Source: QZLE01 sp033852135
GTDB lineage: Bacteria > Pseudomonadota > Gammaproteobacteria > QZLD01
NCBI GenBank assembly: GCA_033852135.1
Contig: JAWSVB010000007.1
Location: 186,001-250,000 of the forward strand
Direction of reading: 5' to 3'
DNA: 64,000 bases
Shown: in pieces, positions 34,688 to 43,735 of the stretch
Numbering within the stretch: the stretch's first letter is position 1
Layout of the letters: every line of letters begins with the position of its first letter
The notes under the pieces: generated by a model
What the model was told of the DNA's origin: nothing
The model's database searches: none
The model's input: the letters and a program-made list of their open reading frames with translations, nothing else
Program-made: the position numbers and the translations under genes

Positions 34688-36928
34688 TTATTGAAGCAAC
34701 GACAAAACATTTTGGTTTGCAGCATTTGCTTGCGCAAGCATTGACATACCTGCTTGTTGCAAAATCTGGCCGCGTGCTAACGATGCTGTTTCAGTAGCAA
34801 AATCTGCATCACGCACACGTGAACGCGCTGCTGACACATTCTCTGACACTGAAGATAAATTAGAAATTGTTGATTCAAATCTACTTTGCACCGCACCGAG
34901 ACTACCACGCGCCTCATCAATCTGAGATAAAGCAGCAGTTGCAATCTCAATCGCCACATTAGCCCCTGCTTTGGTAGATATATCCATAGTATTAACGGCG
35001 GATAATGAACTTACATTTGCTGCTCCAGCATCTGTTGCAAATAAAGAAGCCCCTCCACCAACTGCTTCAGCAGTACCAGTTATATCTGATGCCACCTGAA
35101 ATTCAGCATTAGCACTAAATTTGACTGTTCCACCAACAACTGTTGAGTCCCTATCTCCTGCACCATCATCCACCAATGTAACTGCAGCACCAATCCCCCC
35201 TGACACCTCTATAGACTCACTTGCTGTTGCGCTGTGAGTAAAGTTAGCAATCTTGATATCGTATCCGTCTGAATTTGTCAGTACAAGCTCATTAGTATCA
35301 CTGCTTATTGCCGCTGAAACACCAGTATTACCAGTTTGATCATTGATAACAGATGCAAGGGCAGAAAGATCACCGCCAGCACCATTTGTACCTGTAACTG
35401 TAGCACTGACACTCACTGCGGCAGCATTCTGACCACTTAAGTCAAAAGTTACCGTACCTGATGCCGACAAACCACTCAGCGTAGCAACTGAAGTAGCGGT
35501 CGCTGTAATACCGGTTGATGCAGATTCTGCATTCACCGCAGCAGCAATGGTATTAGCAGAAGCATCCGCACCAATAGTAGCTGTTGAAGAGCCATCAGGC
35601 CCAGTCAATGATAAAGTTTGAGCGGCAACATTATTTCCGCTAGCAGCATCTGCCCCACCACTTTTAACAGATTCTATAGCTGTATCAGCAGCCACATCAA
35701 AATACCCCCCATCTGCACCAGCCTCACTTGATTGAATTGAGGCACCTTCAGCCAAATCAACAGCAATAGTTCCACCAACAGTACTTGTTGTTGAACCAAT
35801 TAAATTAATATTGACTACTCCAAATCCACCACCACTGATACCATCAATCCAACTAGATGCATAATCACTATTATTTGTAATTGCAGCGGTAAGAGTTATA
35901 TCTTCCCCCGTAGTGTTTGAGATAATGATATTATCAGTTGTAGCATCGCGAGTGTATGTAGCTGCAGCTTTAAAATCAGCATCTAAAGCATATGCATCTT
36001 CAAATGCAGCTGCAAAACCAGCCTGGTCATAGCTAGCACCAGACGATAGAGTAACAGTCATTGACGCCCCAGCACCAGATGTAATGGTATAAACTGCATC
36101 AGCATTCAGGTCTATACCATCCCCATCCCCATTAGCCTCAACATCACTAATAGTTGCTGTATTTGAAGCTGTAGCTGTAACTCCGGTCAAACCATTCAAG
36201 TCAGCAGCTGTAGCTGCTGCTGATTCATTCGTTGATACAGTAGCAGTCTGTGTAGTTGCGTCTACTGCTGTAACAGTCAAAGTTTGAGCAGTAACACCAT
36301 TATTTGTAGTATTAAAATTTGCATCGCCAATTGTTTCTCCACTACCAGAAATAGACTTTACAGAGCCACTAGCAGCGTTAATACCATAATCGGCATTATC
36401 CGTAGTTATACTATTGTTACCTAAGCCAGTAGCTCGCATATCTGAAATTGAAACAGAGATAGCTTCACTAGATTCTGAACCAATATGAAATGATGAGTTA
36501 TTCAGACTTCCATCTAACAACTTTTTACCATTAAATGTGGTTGATTCAGCTATTCGACTCAACTCTGATTTAAGCTGATTAACCTCAGCTTGTAGAGACT
36601 TACGATCAGAAGAACTATTGGTGTCATTCGCTGACTGAATCGCCAACTCACGTACACGCTGTAAAATATTTGTAGACTCTTGCAGAGCCCCCTCTGCGGT
36701 TTGCGCTAATGATATCGCATCATTTGCATTCCTAGATGCTTGGTCAAGACCTCTGATTTGCGAAGTCATACGATTTGAAATTGCAAGCCCAGCAGCATCA
36801 TCCTTCGCACTGTTAATGCGCAAACCTGATGACAAACGCTGCATGGCTGAATTTGTCGTTTTTTGCGCGCCATTGATACTTCGCTGCGCATTTAACGACA
36901 TTATATTTGTATTAATAACTTGTGGCAT
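34688..36928 (-). CDS. fliC: Flagellin 1, very large
   Basis: 746 residues against 280-500 for most flagellins. Conserved D0/D1 ends: MPQVINTNIMSLNAQRSING at the start and ARGQILQQAGMSMLAQANAA near the end. Between residues 145 and 650 lies a Thr/Ser/Ala/Gly-rich surface region with repeated hook-IN-like units (NGLTGVTATASNTATISD; ESASTGITATATSVATLSG). GGGAGTGAGG precedes the ATG at 36928, so the upstream in-frame start is rejected. A sigma-28 promoter lies upstream. The low-aromatic, hydroxyl-rich middle is a plausible glycosylation target. Confidence 0.95.
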   Translation of the reverse strand: MPQVINTNIMSLNAQRSINGAQKTTNSAMQRLSSGLRINSAKDDAAGLAISNRMTSQIRGLDQASRNANDAISLAQTAEGALQESTNILQRVRELAIQSANDTNSSSDRKSLQAEVNQLKSELSRIAESTTFNGKKLLDGSLNNSSFHIGSESSEAISVSISDMRATGLGNNSITTDNADYGINAASGSVKSISGSGETIGDANFNTTNNGVTAQTLTVTAVDATTQTATVSTNESAAATAADLNGLTGVTATASNTATISDVEANGDGDGIDLNADAVYTITSGAGASMTVTLSSGASYDQAGFAAAFEDAYALDADFKAAATYTRDATTDNIIISNTTGEDITLTAAITNNSDYASSWIDGISGGGFGVVNINLIGSTTSTVGGTIAVDLAEGASIQSSEAGADGGYFDVAADTAIESVKSGGADAASGNNVAAQTLSLTGPDGSSTATIGADASANTIAAAVNAESASTGITATATSVATLSGLSASGTVTFDLSGQNAAAVSVSATVTGTNGAGGDLSALASVINDQTGNTGVSAAISSDTNELVLTNSDGYDIKIANFTHSATASESIEVSGGIGAAVTLVDDGAGDRDSTVVGGTVKFSANAEFQVASDITGTAEAVGGGASLFATDAGAANVSSLSAVNTMDISTKAGANVAIEIATAALSQIDEARGSLGAVQSRFESTISNLSSVSENVSAARSRVRDADFATETASLARGQILQQAGMSMLAQANAANQNVLSLLQ

Positions 36929-36997
36929 GACCCTCACTCCCGGCTCATTGCATATATTTGTTAGATAAATCTATTACTACTATTACTCGATAGTCTA

Positions 36998-37024
36998 CTA
37001 ACGGCATACAATAGAAAAACTTGA
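36998..37024 (-). promoter_or_regulatory. Sigma-28 promoter of flagellin 1
   Basis: Minus strand reads TCAAGTTT-N11-GCCGTTAG against consensus TAAAGTTT-N11-GCCGATAA, with exact spacing, 70 nt before the start codon. Confidence 0.85.
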
Positions 37025-37121
37025 GGCTAAATTAGAGAATAAGCGTAGAAATTTAGCAGTGTCTAGCCGCACAGCATGTCGGTATAACGGACAATTCGAC
37101 TAGACCTTCCGCATTGTTTGA

Positions 37122-37290
37122 CCCTTCGGCTACGCTCAGGGATCTTTAAAAGTGGAATTCAGGGATCTTGAAAACTGGAGTTCAGGGATATTGAAAAGCG
37201 GAGCTCAGGAATCTTGAAAACTGGAGTTCAGAGATCTTAGTGATGAAATTCCAACCACATCACTCAAGATCCCTGAGCGTAGCCGAAGGG
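37122..37290. repeat. Perfect 25-bp inverted repeat enclosing tandem repeats
   Basis: The 25-nt CTTCGGCTACGCTCAGG element at 37122-37146 and its exact complement at 37266-37290 face each other. A further degenerate copy lies near 37401. The rest of the 664-bp gap (36929-37592) holds only the sigma-28 promoter and AT-rich sequence. Confidence 0.85.
37154..37245. repeat. Four 23-bp tandem units
   Basis: Units of the type GGAGTTCAGGGATCTTGAAA plus 3 nt start at 37154, 37177, 37200 and 37223. Their CTCAGGGATCTT core is the same as the right end of the flanking element, so they probably grew from it. Confidence 0.85.
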
Positions 37291-37592
37291 CTTGAGGCAA
37301 ACCAAGACCAAAAGCAAGGTCGAAGCCTCATTTTTCACATATTAGTTTCCCGCCTTCGCGCACTATTGCCAGGAATATTTAAAACTGAAACAAGTTGGCT
37401 GAACGTAGCCGAAACCTCGTAATTATAATTTCATGGAGTTTTTAAACAAAAAAAGACACGCGGCACTAAAAAACCAGCACCGTTCATATGCCACCATTGC
37501 AGCAGCTTCTTATTCAACAATCAGTATAATTAATGCCAAGGCTCCACACCCTAACAAGCACTATAGATTCCAAACACTATACTTTCTATGCA

Positions 37593-37985
37593 CTAAGCCT
37601 TAGCATTAAATAACAGACCGTTATTATTCTTTAAGTTTTTAGCTAGCTCCAACACCTCTTCATTTGGTATTTGCCTTATCAACTCCTCCGAGGAAGAATC
37701 ATAAACTTTTATTACTGTTCTGCCTGTATCATCATCAACTGAAAACTCAATATTTCTCTGTATATCTTGCACAAAGTCATTGATCTGTTTTACCGCTTGA
37801 TCTAACTCTGCCTGATCTACAGCTTTTACTTCTTTTTGTTCAGATGGTATCTGTTCAGTTGTTGACTTTACATCCTGATAAGCACTGACGCTATCGGACT
37901 TGGCAGACTTTGCTGTGGCAGCAACTTGCCCACCCGCTTTAGGCGTTTCTGTCGTCGCTACTTTTGGCATATTGAAGTTAATCAT
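37593..37985 (-). CDS. flaG: Flagellar protein FlaG
   Basis: 130 residues. The C-terminal FlaG core is clear (AVKQINDFVQDIQRNIEFSVDDDTGRTVIKVYD, then ELIRQIPNEEVLELA); the first 60 residues are a polar tail. FlaG affects filament length. It lies between the two flagellin genes, 108 nt after flagellin 2, the usual position. Confidence 0.93.
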   Translation of the reverse strand: MINFNMPKVATTETPKAGGQVAATAKSAKSDSVSAYQDVKSTTEQIPSEQKEVKAVDQAELDQAVKQINDFVQDIQRNIEFSVDDDTGRTVIKVYDSSSEELIRQIPNEEVLELAKNLKNNNGLLFNAKA

Positions 37986-38022
37986 AATAGCCCACCCTAT
38001 GTTATTTATTCTGTTAGCACCT

Positions 38023-38051
38023 ACGCCCGGAGAGCAAAGCTCACCGGGCGT
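38023..38051. terminator. GC-rich stem-loop between flagellin 2 and flaG
   Basis: ACGCCCGG and CCGGGCGT enclose an inner GAGC/GCTC pair, giving an almost perfect 29-nt hairpin. No T run follows, so it may be an attenuator or an mRNA-stabilising 3' structure that raises flagellin over flaG output. Confidence 0.6.
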
Positions 38052-38093
38052 GTCATTTGGTTATACTAACCGTTATGTTTTATCTTGCTACTC

Positions 38094-40358
38094 TTACTGA
38101 AGTAGTGATAGAACGTTTTGGTTAGCAGCGTTAGCTTGCGCTAACATTGACATACCCGCTTGTTGCAAGATCTGACCACGTGCTAGTGATGCTGTTTCAG
38201 TCGCGAAGTCAGCGTCACGTACTCGTGAACGCGCAGCTGATACATTCTCTGATACTGAAGATAGATTAGAGATTGTTGATTCAAATCTACTTTGTACCGC
38301 ACCAAGTCCACCACGAGCCTCATCGATCTGTGATAGCGCTGCTGTTGCGATCTCAATCGCCTCATTAGCACCAGCTTTAGTTGAGATATCCATGGTATTC
38401 ACTGCTGATAGTGAACTAACACTAGCAGAACCTGCAGCACCAGAGAACAATGAAGAACCACCACCTGCAAGCTCAGAACCACCATCCACACTAGATGATA
38501 CTTGGAACTCAGCATTAGCACTTAGCTTAACTTCACCACCAACCACTGTTGAATCACGCCCAGTACCAGAAGCAGTATCAGACAACGTTGTCGCAGTACC
38601 GCTCTGACCAGTAACATCTATGGTTTGCGCCGCTGTTGCGCTATGACTAAAGTTGCCAATACTAATATCATAGCCATCAGAGTTTGTCAGAACCAGCTCA
38701 TTAGTATCGCTAGTTACAGCAGCTGAGATACCAGTATTACCAGTCTGATCATTGATAGCAGTTGCAAGAGCAGAAAGATCACCACCAGCACCATTTGTAC
38801 CAGTAACTGTTGCGTTAATAGTAACCGCTGCAGCATTCTGCCCACTCAACTCAAACGTTACCGTACCTGATTGAGACAAACCACTAATGGTAGCCTCAGT
38901 AGAGGCAGTGGCTGTAATACCAGTTGATGCAGATTCTGCATTAATCGCAGTAGCGATGGTATTAGCTGTTGCATCTTCACCAATAGTTGCTGTAGCAGAA
39001 CCATCAGGACCAGTTAAAGAAATAACTTGTGCCGCAACATTATTACCACCAGTTGTATCTGCCTGACCTGATTTTACTGCTGTAGCAACATCCGCTGCTG
39101 CTGCAATATCTAACATAGAGCCGCCAGCTTCATTCGTATCTGAAGTAATGGTCTTGTCTGCAGCCAAAGCAATCTCAACAGTACCGCCAACAAAACCTTG
39201 ATCATCACCAGCAGCTGCATCTTCAGTAATAGTTGCTGCTGCACCATTTGCACCAGTAAGATCTACGCTAACTTCGTTAGCAGCATTCCCTGAATCAACC
39301 ACAACCCCAATATCTTCACCAGTGGCATTAGTAACGGAGACAGTACCATCACCATTATCAGTAACAGTCATAGCAGCCTGAACTGCTGTTGAAGCACCAT
39401 CATAGGCAGTTTGAAGTGCTGCAGCAATAGCATCTGAATCATAACCAGCACCTGTTGCCAAGGTTGCTGTTATGCTACTGCCGCCAGACGAGACTGTGAT
39501 TGTCGCAGCTGCAACAGTAACATCGTTGCCATCCTCGCCACCACCGTCTTCATCTGCGTACATACCGCTTAAAGTAGCGCTATTTGAAGCCGTAGCAGTT
39601 ACACCAGTCTCAGCAGTCAGAAGATCAGCCACCTCTTTAGCTGTAGCAGCAGCAGCAGCTGTAACATCCACAGTTGTACCATCTGCATCTGATATGGTAA
39701 ATGTCTCACCAGCATAATTATTGTCAGTAGCATGATTTCGTGCAACACCGATAAGGTTATTAGTAGTACCGCCGGCACCAGCAATAATATTTTGCCCAGT
39801 TGCAGCCTGAACACCGTTGTCGCCATTGGTAGCTGTTACGGAGTTATTACCCAAACCTGTTGCACGCATATCATTAATAGATACAGAGATCGATTCGTTT
39901 GACTCTGAACCGATATGGAAAGATGCGTTATCTAGACTTCCGTCTAGTAGCTTCTTACCATTAAATGTTGTTGATTCAGCAATTCTGGTCAATTCTGACT
40001 TAAGCTGATTTACCTCAGCTTGTAGAGACTTACGATCAGAAGAACTGTTGGTATCATTCGCTGACTGAATCGCCAACTCACGTACACGTTGTAAAATATT
40101 TGTAGACTCTTGTAGCGCACCCTCTGCGGTTTGCGCTAGTGAGATCGCATCGTTCGCGTTTCTTGATGCTTGATCGAGACCTCTGATTTGAGAAGTCATT
40201 CTGTTAGAGATCGCAAGACCCGCCGCGTCATCCTTCGCACTGTTAATACGTAGGCCTGATGACAAGCGTTGCATGGCTGAATTAGTCGTTTTTTGCGCAC
40301 CGTTAATACTTCTCTGGGCGTTCAACGACATTATATTTGTATTAATGACCTGAGGCAT
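38094..40358 (-). CDS. fliC: Flagellin 2, very large
   Basis: 754 residues. N-terminal 170 and C-terminal about 110 residues are almost identical to flagellin 1, and residues 440-650 are also close; residues 175-430 differ. The variable centre again carries hook-IN-like units (TAETGVTATASNSATLSG; ESASTGITATASTEATISG). AGGAG lies 8 nt before the ATG and a near-consensus sigma-28 promoter is upstream. It is first in the filament block, so likely the major flagellin (inference). Confidence 0.95.
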   Translation of the reverse strand: MPQVINTNIMSLNAQRSINGAQKTTNSAMQRLSSGLRINSAKDDAAGLAISNRMTSQIRGLDQASRNANDAISLAQTAEGALQESTNILQRVRELAIQSANDTNSSSDRKSLQAEVNQLKSELTRIAESTTFNGKKLLDGSLDNASFHIGSESNESISVSINDMRATGLGNNSVTATNGDNGVQAATGQNIIAGAGGTTNNLIGVARNHATDNNYAGETFTISDADGTTVDVTAAAAATAKEVADLLTAETGVTATASNSATLSGMYADEDGGGEDGNDVTVAAATITVSSGGSSITATLATGAGYDSDAIAAALQTAYDGASTAVQAAMTVTDNGDGTVSVTNATGEDIGVVVDSGNAANEVSVDLTGANGAAATITEDAAAGDDQGFVGGTVEIALAADKTITSDTNEAGGSMLDIAAAADVATAVKSGQADTTGGNNVAAQVISLTGPDGSATATIGEDATANTIATAINAESASTGITATASTEATISGLSQSGTVTFELSGQNAAAVTINATVTGTNGAGGDLSALATAINDQTGNTGISAAVTSDTNELVLTNSDGYDISIGNFSHSATAAQTIDVTGQSGTATTLSDTASGTGRDSTVVGGEVKLSANAEFQVSSSVDGGSELAGGGSSLFSGAAGSASVSSLSAVNTMDISTKAGANEAIEIATAALSQIDEARGGLGAVQSRFESTISNLSSVSENVSAARSRVRDADFATETASLARGQILQQAGMSMLAQANAANQNVLSLLQ

Positions 40359-40446
40359 GACACTTACTCCTAAATTTACTCTGCGGCTTGTTCCGCTTGA
40401 TTATCGGTATAGCCGCAAAGGGCTATATTTTTGTTCGTCAAACCAA

Positions 40447-40473
40447 ATAACGGCCTTAAGTTAATAAACTTTA
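40447..40473 (-). promoter_or_regulatory. Sigma-28 promoter of flagellin 2
   Basis: Minus strand reads TAAAGTTT-N11-GCCGTTAT, matching the consensus TAAAGTTT-N11-GCCGATAA in the -35 element fully and in six of eight -10 bases. The remainder of the 503-bp gap to 40861 shows only the toxin-antitoxin operator described at 40804. Confidence 0.9.
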
Positions 40474-40803
40474 GGTTTTTTTTAATTTTTTTTTGTGTGT
40501 TATGAAAAACGTGACAGGATTGGCGTTTTTTGAGTGTTTCTACTAGCTTTCAGGATGAAAAACATAGATTTACTGCTGCCATCATTAAAATATCGGCAAA
40601 ACTGAATGGATCTTGATATTGAATTTGAAGAAAATTTGCCTGTCGCTAATATTAAAACAATCCTTCGACCTTAAATTTATACTGAATAGAGTCAAATGAA
40701 TTAAAACCTAGCTCATATCAGGATCCTTAATACACAGATATCATAAGAACCGAAATAAAACCTTACCCATCATAAATTTTGATTTTATTGATAGTATTTA
40801 TAG

Positions 40804-40820
40804 GTAATAATAGGTATTAC
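40804..40820. promoter_or_regulatory. Possible operator of the RHH/ParE pair
   Basis: GTAATA-N5-TATTAC, a 6-bp dyad 41 nt before the antitoxin start. RHH antitoxins usually bind such short inverted repeats to repress their own operon. Confidence 0.35.
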
Positions 40821-40861
40821 TATTAACTAATAATAAGTTATCTTTATTACTGGAGCGTTAC

Positions 40862-41134
40862 ATGTCAACATCTGTCAAAATCAGTAATGGACTTAAAAAA
40901 AGGATCCAATACCTAGCTGAAGTTCGTCACCGCTCAGCCCACTGGATTATGAAAGAAGCTATTGCTGAGTATGTTGAAAAAGAAGAGGCTAAAGAAAAAT
41001 TTAAGCAGGAAGCTATAGATTCTTGGAAATCCTATCAAGAAACTGGTTTACACCTTACAAGCAAAGAAACCAGAGACTGGCTAAATACGTGGGGAGATGG
41101 TAACGAAGTGGAACTACCTGAATGCCACAAGTAA
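40862..41134 (+). CDS. RHH (CopG/ParD-type) antitoxin
   Basis: 90 residues. The N-terminal ribbon-helix-helix (TSVKISNGLKKRIQYLAEVRH, then SAHWIMKEAIAEYVEKEE) binds DNA; the acidic C-terminal tail would wrap the toxin. GGAGCG lies upstream of the ATG. The last 13 bp overlap the toxin start, the typical layout of a type II module. Confidence 0.9.
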   Translation: MSTSVKISNGLKKRIQYLAEVRHRSAHWIMKEAIAEYVEKEEAKEKFKQEAIDSWKSYQETGLHLTSKETRDWLNTWGDGNEVELPECHK

Positions 41135-41415
41135 TTGTCACAGAAGGAGCTATAACAGGCTTAAAACGTTGCAGAGATTTCCTTTTAACAAACTCCCCCA
41201 ATAATGCACAGCGAGCTGGACAAACAATAGAACATCACTTTAAATTATTAGAGGTAACCCCTAATATAGGAAGGCCTTTTGATGATTTACCTGAACTTCG
41301 AGAACTAATTATTCAGTTTGGTGGATCAGGATATGTTGCCTTATATAGATACACTCCAGATACCGATAAAGTTTTCATTCTGTCTTTTCGTCATCAAAAA
41401 GAGGTCGGTTATTAA
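41122..41415 (+). CDS. RelE/ParE-family toxin
   Basis: 97 residues with the ParE/RelE fold pattern: LKRCRDFLLTNSPNNAQRAGQ, NIGRPFDDLPELRELII and YVALYRYTPDTDKVFILSFRHQKE. Members poison gyrase or cleave mRNA. Its final codon region overlaps by 4 bp the end of the convergent polysaccharide deacetylase gene, marking the left boundary of the exopolysaccharide operon. Confidence 0.9.
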   Translation: MPQVIVTEGAITGLKRCRDFLLTNSPNNAQRAGQTIEHHFKLLEVTPNIGRPFDDLPELRELIIQFGGSGYVALYRYTPDTDKVFILSFRHQKEVGY

Positions 41416-42377
41416 CTGTAACACCCTAATCCATTCACAAACATGCGATATAAATAGCGCAAAGTAGTCTTATCCCATGGAGAGAACCTTGGTAGCTGAT
41501 AGATATCGCTAGCAGATGTAGAAACACCATGTGCAGTTGAAACAGCCCCTAAGTAACCTGCCTCTTTTACTATTGTTGCATGAGCTGCAAAATAGTCTTT
41601 ATCTGGTTTGCCATTAGGGTAAGCAAAAAACTCTACAGGTGCCCCAGTTATCTGTTGAAGTTTGGCTTTGTCATCTTCAATTTGCTGCTTTGCTTCACTT
41701 AACCTAAGAGTCGCCAATATAGGGTGTGAACAAGTATGCCCCCCCACATCCATTCCCGATGTAACTATATCTTTAACTTGTGCTGAACTTAGCATCATAT
41801 CCTGTGGCAACTCCACCCCAGCTATTTCAGCCAACTTAGCAACAAGCTCTTTGCGCTCAGACAACTCAATATATTTAACCCCAAGGCGTATCTTATTAGC
41901 TATACTAATTCTTTTCTGTTGTGTAGATAGATCATAATTACCAGCAAACTCTGTAGGAAAACCGTCAGATTCAAACAGTTCAATAGATTCATATTCTGTT
42001 CTGCGAATTGCTTCTATGACCGAATCATTCCACATTATACCGCCATCTATAAAACCAGAAGCTATAAAAAAGGTTGCTGGTAGGTCCCACTTTTTTAGGA
42101 TTGGCAGTGCTAAAGTGTGGTTATTCGCGTATCCATCATCAAAGGTCATCACCACACTTCTTGGTGGAATCTGCCCTTTTTGTAATAGTTCTACGGCTTG
42201 TTTTAAAGGTATAACATTAAAGTGTTTTGATAATATTGAGCATTGCCAATCAAGCTCGGCCTGCGTAGAGGAATCAACATAGGGATCATTTTCTAAAGTT
42301 ATGCGGTGATAGTCGATAATACTCAAACGGCATCGACTCCCCCCTTTTAGCGATAACTCTAAAATTTTATTTATCAT
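41412..42377 (-). CDS. Polysaccharide deacetylase (NodB homology)
   Basis: 321 residues. NodB motifs TFDDGYANN (catalytic Asp and metal Asp) and GGHTCSHPIL (two metal His) are intact. Last gene of the XrtA exopolysaccharide operon, 35 nt after the O-ligase gene. It should remove N- or O-acetyl groups from the polysaccharide or its precursor. No clear signal peptide, so it may act in the cytoplasm or be membrane-attached. Confidence 0.9.
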   Translation of the reverse strand: MINKILELSLKGGSRCRLSIIDYHRITLENDPYVDSSTQAELDWQCSILSKHFNVIPLKQAVELLQKGQIPPRSVVMTFDDGYANNHTLALPILKKWDLPATFFIASGFIDGGIMWNDSVIEAIRRTEYESIELFESDGFPTEFAGNYDLSTQQKRISIANKIRLGVKYIELSERKELVAKLAEIAGVELPQDMMLSSAQVKDIVTSGMDVGGHTCSHPILATLRLSEAKQQIEDDKAKLQQITGAPVEFFAYPNGKPDKDYFAAHATIVKEAGYLGAVSTAHGVSTSASDIYQLPRFSPWDKTTLRYLYRMFVNGLGCYS

Positions 42378-42412
42378 TTTCTATACGTTTTATGCTGTTT
42401 ATACAATATATA

Positions 42413-43735
42413 CTAGACCAGTTTAGCACGCTTATACCCTTTAATTCCTGACCTTTTCCCTTTTACCTCTTTTTCTGCCTTTTGCTCTGAATCAAGCTGC
42501 TTTTTTATAATACTCTCAGCAATGACCATTATGGCTATATAATGATACGGAAGATCCCAATAGGCCATCCCTTTGAATGCTCCACCGATTGCCCAGCAGA
42601 TCATGGCTATCTGCAACATAATCGCAAGATCCTTGGCCCATAATAGATCTTTACGATCCCCGACAAGTTTTTTAATTTTACCCCCGGTCAGAAACCCAAA
42701 GAGGTTTAACAACAGATAGAGAATTAACCCTATAAACCCATGCTCACCCAATACTTCAAAATAGATACTGTGAGCATCACGCGCTATAGTCATCTCTTTA
42801 TTGTATTTTTCATAGGTTTTAAAGGTGAACATTCTATAACCACCACCAGTTAGCGGGTGATCTGTTGCAACCCATGTGGCAAGATACCATGCATCATAAC
42901 GTCCCTGCATTGATGCATCCTCTTGGTAATCACCAATACTATCCATCCGTTCAAACCAATGCTGTGGTAAGACGCTATACGCACCAATAGCACCAATAGC
43001 TACAACAAAGAAAATAGCCTTTCTATGTTTGCTCAAAAATATCATCATAAAAAAGCATGGAACTAATGATATAAAGGCTCCTCGTGAGTAAGAAGCAATC
43101 ACTGCAGCTGTACACAATCCCATAAATCCAAACAAACCTCGGCGGATCCATTTATTATGCGTCTGTAGCTGCAGGTACCTAACTAAAGGAATTATCAGAA
43201 CAAGCGCAATTGCAAGCTCATTATTACCAGAGATAAAAGTGTCATCAGGCCCCCAAACCCGGTAATTACCACCTGTAGCTATCGCAAATAACCCACCTTT
43301 AACACCATAGAAACCTATAGACAGTACGATAATCCATACCAGCTGATTTAACCTATCTTTTGTATTGATTAGATATAGTGTCAGAAAAATTGCCAACTGT
43401 ATCTTTAATACCCTGATCCACTCTACATGCGCTAATTTGGGTTCAAAGGCAAACTGAGTGGTGATCGACATCCAAATAACAAATAGAGCCAAAATAACAA
43501 TTGCGGGGGTCCATGGTATCTTACGTTTCTCAAATCTATCTGGACAAAGAATAGTTGCGACAATCGTCACTATCGCAATTACCAGACCAAATGGAAAAGC
43601 ATATGCAAACCCGTAGGTTAAGCGATGAGGACTCATATACCCAATCCATGACCACATTATAATCCCAAAATATGGGCGATAAATTATTATTGGGATTGAA
43701 CCAAAAACCATAAGCAGAACTATTAGATCTCTCAT
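42413..43735 (-). CDS. Exosortase A system O-antigen ligase-like protein
   Basis: 440 residues, about 11 membrane helices. The N-terminus (RDLIVLLMVFGSIPIIIYRPYFGIIMWSW, then MSPHRLTYGFAY) is characteristic of the XrtA-associated putative O-glycosylation ligase family (TIGR03097), and GYRMFTFKTYEKY lies in the large periplasmic loop. It probably polymerises or transfers the glycan in the periplasm. Start overlaps the preceding glycosyltransferase stop by 4 bp. Confidence 0.9.
   Translation of the reverse strand: MRDLIVLLMVFGSIPIIIYRPYFGIIMWSWIGYMSPHRLTYGFAYAFPFGLVIAIVTIVATILCPDRFEKRKIPWTPAIVILALFVIWMSITTQFAFEPKLAHVEWIRVLKIQLAIFLTLYLINTKDRLNQLVWIIVLSIGFYGVKGGLFAIATGGNYRVWGPDDTFISGNNELAIALVLIIPLVRYLQLQTHNKWIRRGLFGFMGLCTAAVIASYSRGAFISLVPCFFMMIFLSKHRKAIFFVVAIGAIGAYSVLPQHWFERMDSIGDYQEDASMQGRYDAWYLATWVATDHPLTGGGYRMFTFKTYEKYNKEMTIARDAHSIYFEVLGEHGFIGLILYLLLNLFGFLTGGKIKKLVGDRKDLLWAKDLAIMLQIAMICWAIGGAFKGMAYWDLPYHYIAIMVIAESIIKKQLDSEQKAEKEVKGKRSGIKGYKRAKLV

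Noticed and set aside
37154..37245. Possible CRISPR array
   Set aside because: The four 23-bp units are directly adjacent with no spacers and derive from the neighbouring palindromic element; no cas genes.
34688..40358. Many open frames on both strands inside the flagellin genes
   Set aside because: They are by-products of the low-complexity Ala/Thr/Ser-rich coding sequence, with no start signals and no recognisable products.
40862..41415. RHH/ParE pair as a boundary of a mobile island
   Set aside because: No integrase, att site or tRNA is near it and base composition does not change; a lone toxin-antitoxin pair is common between operons.
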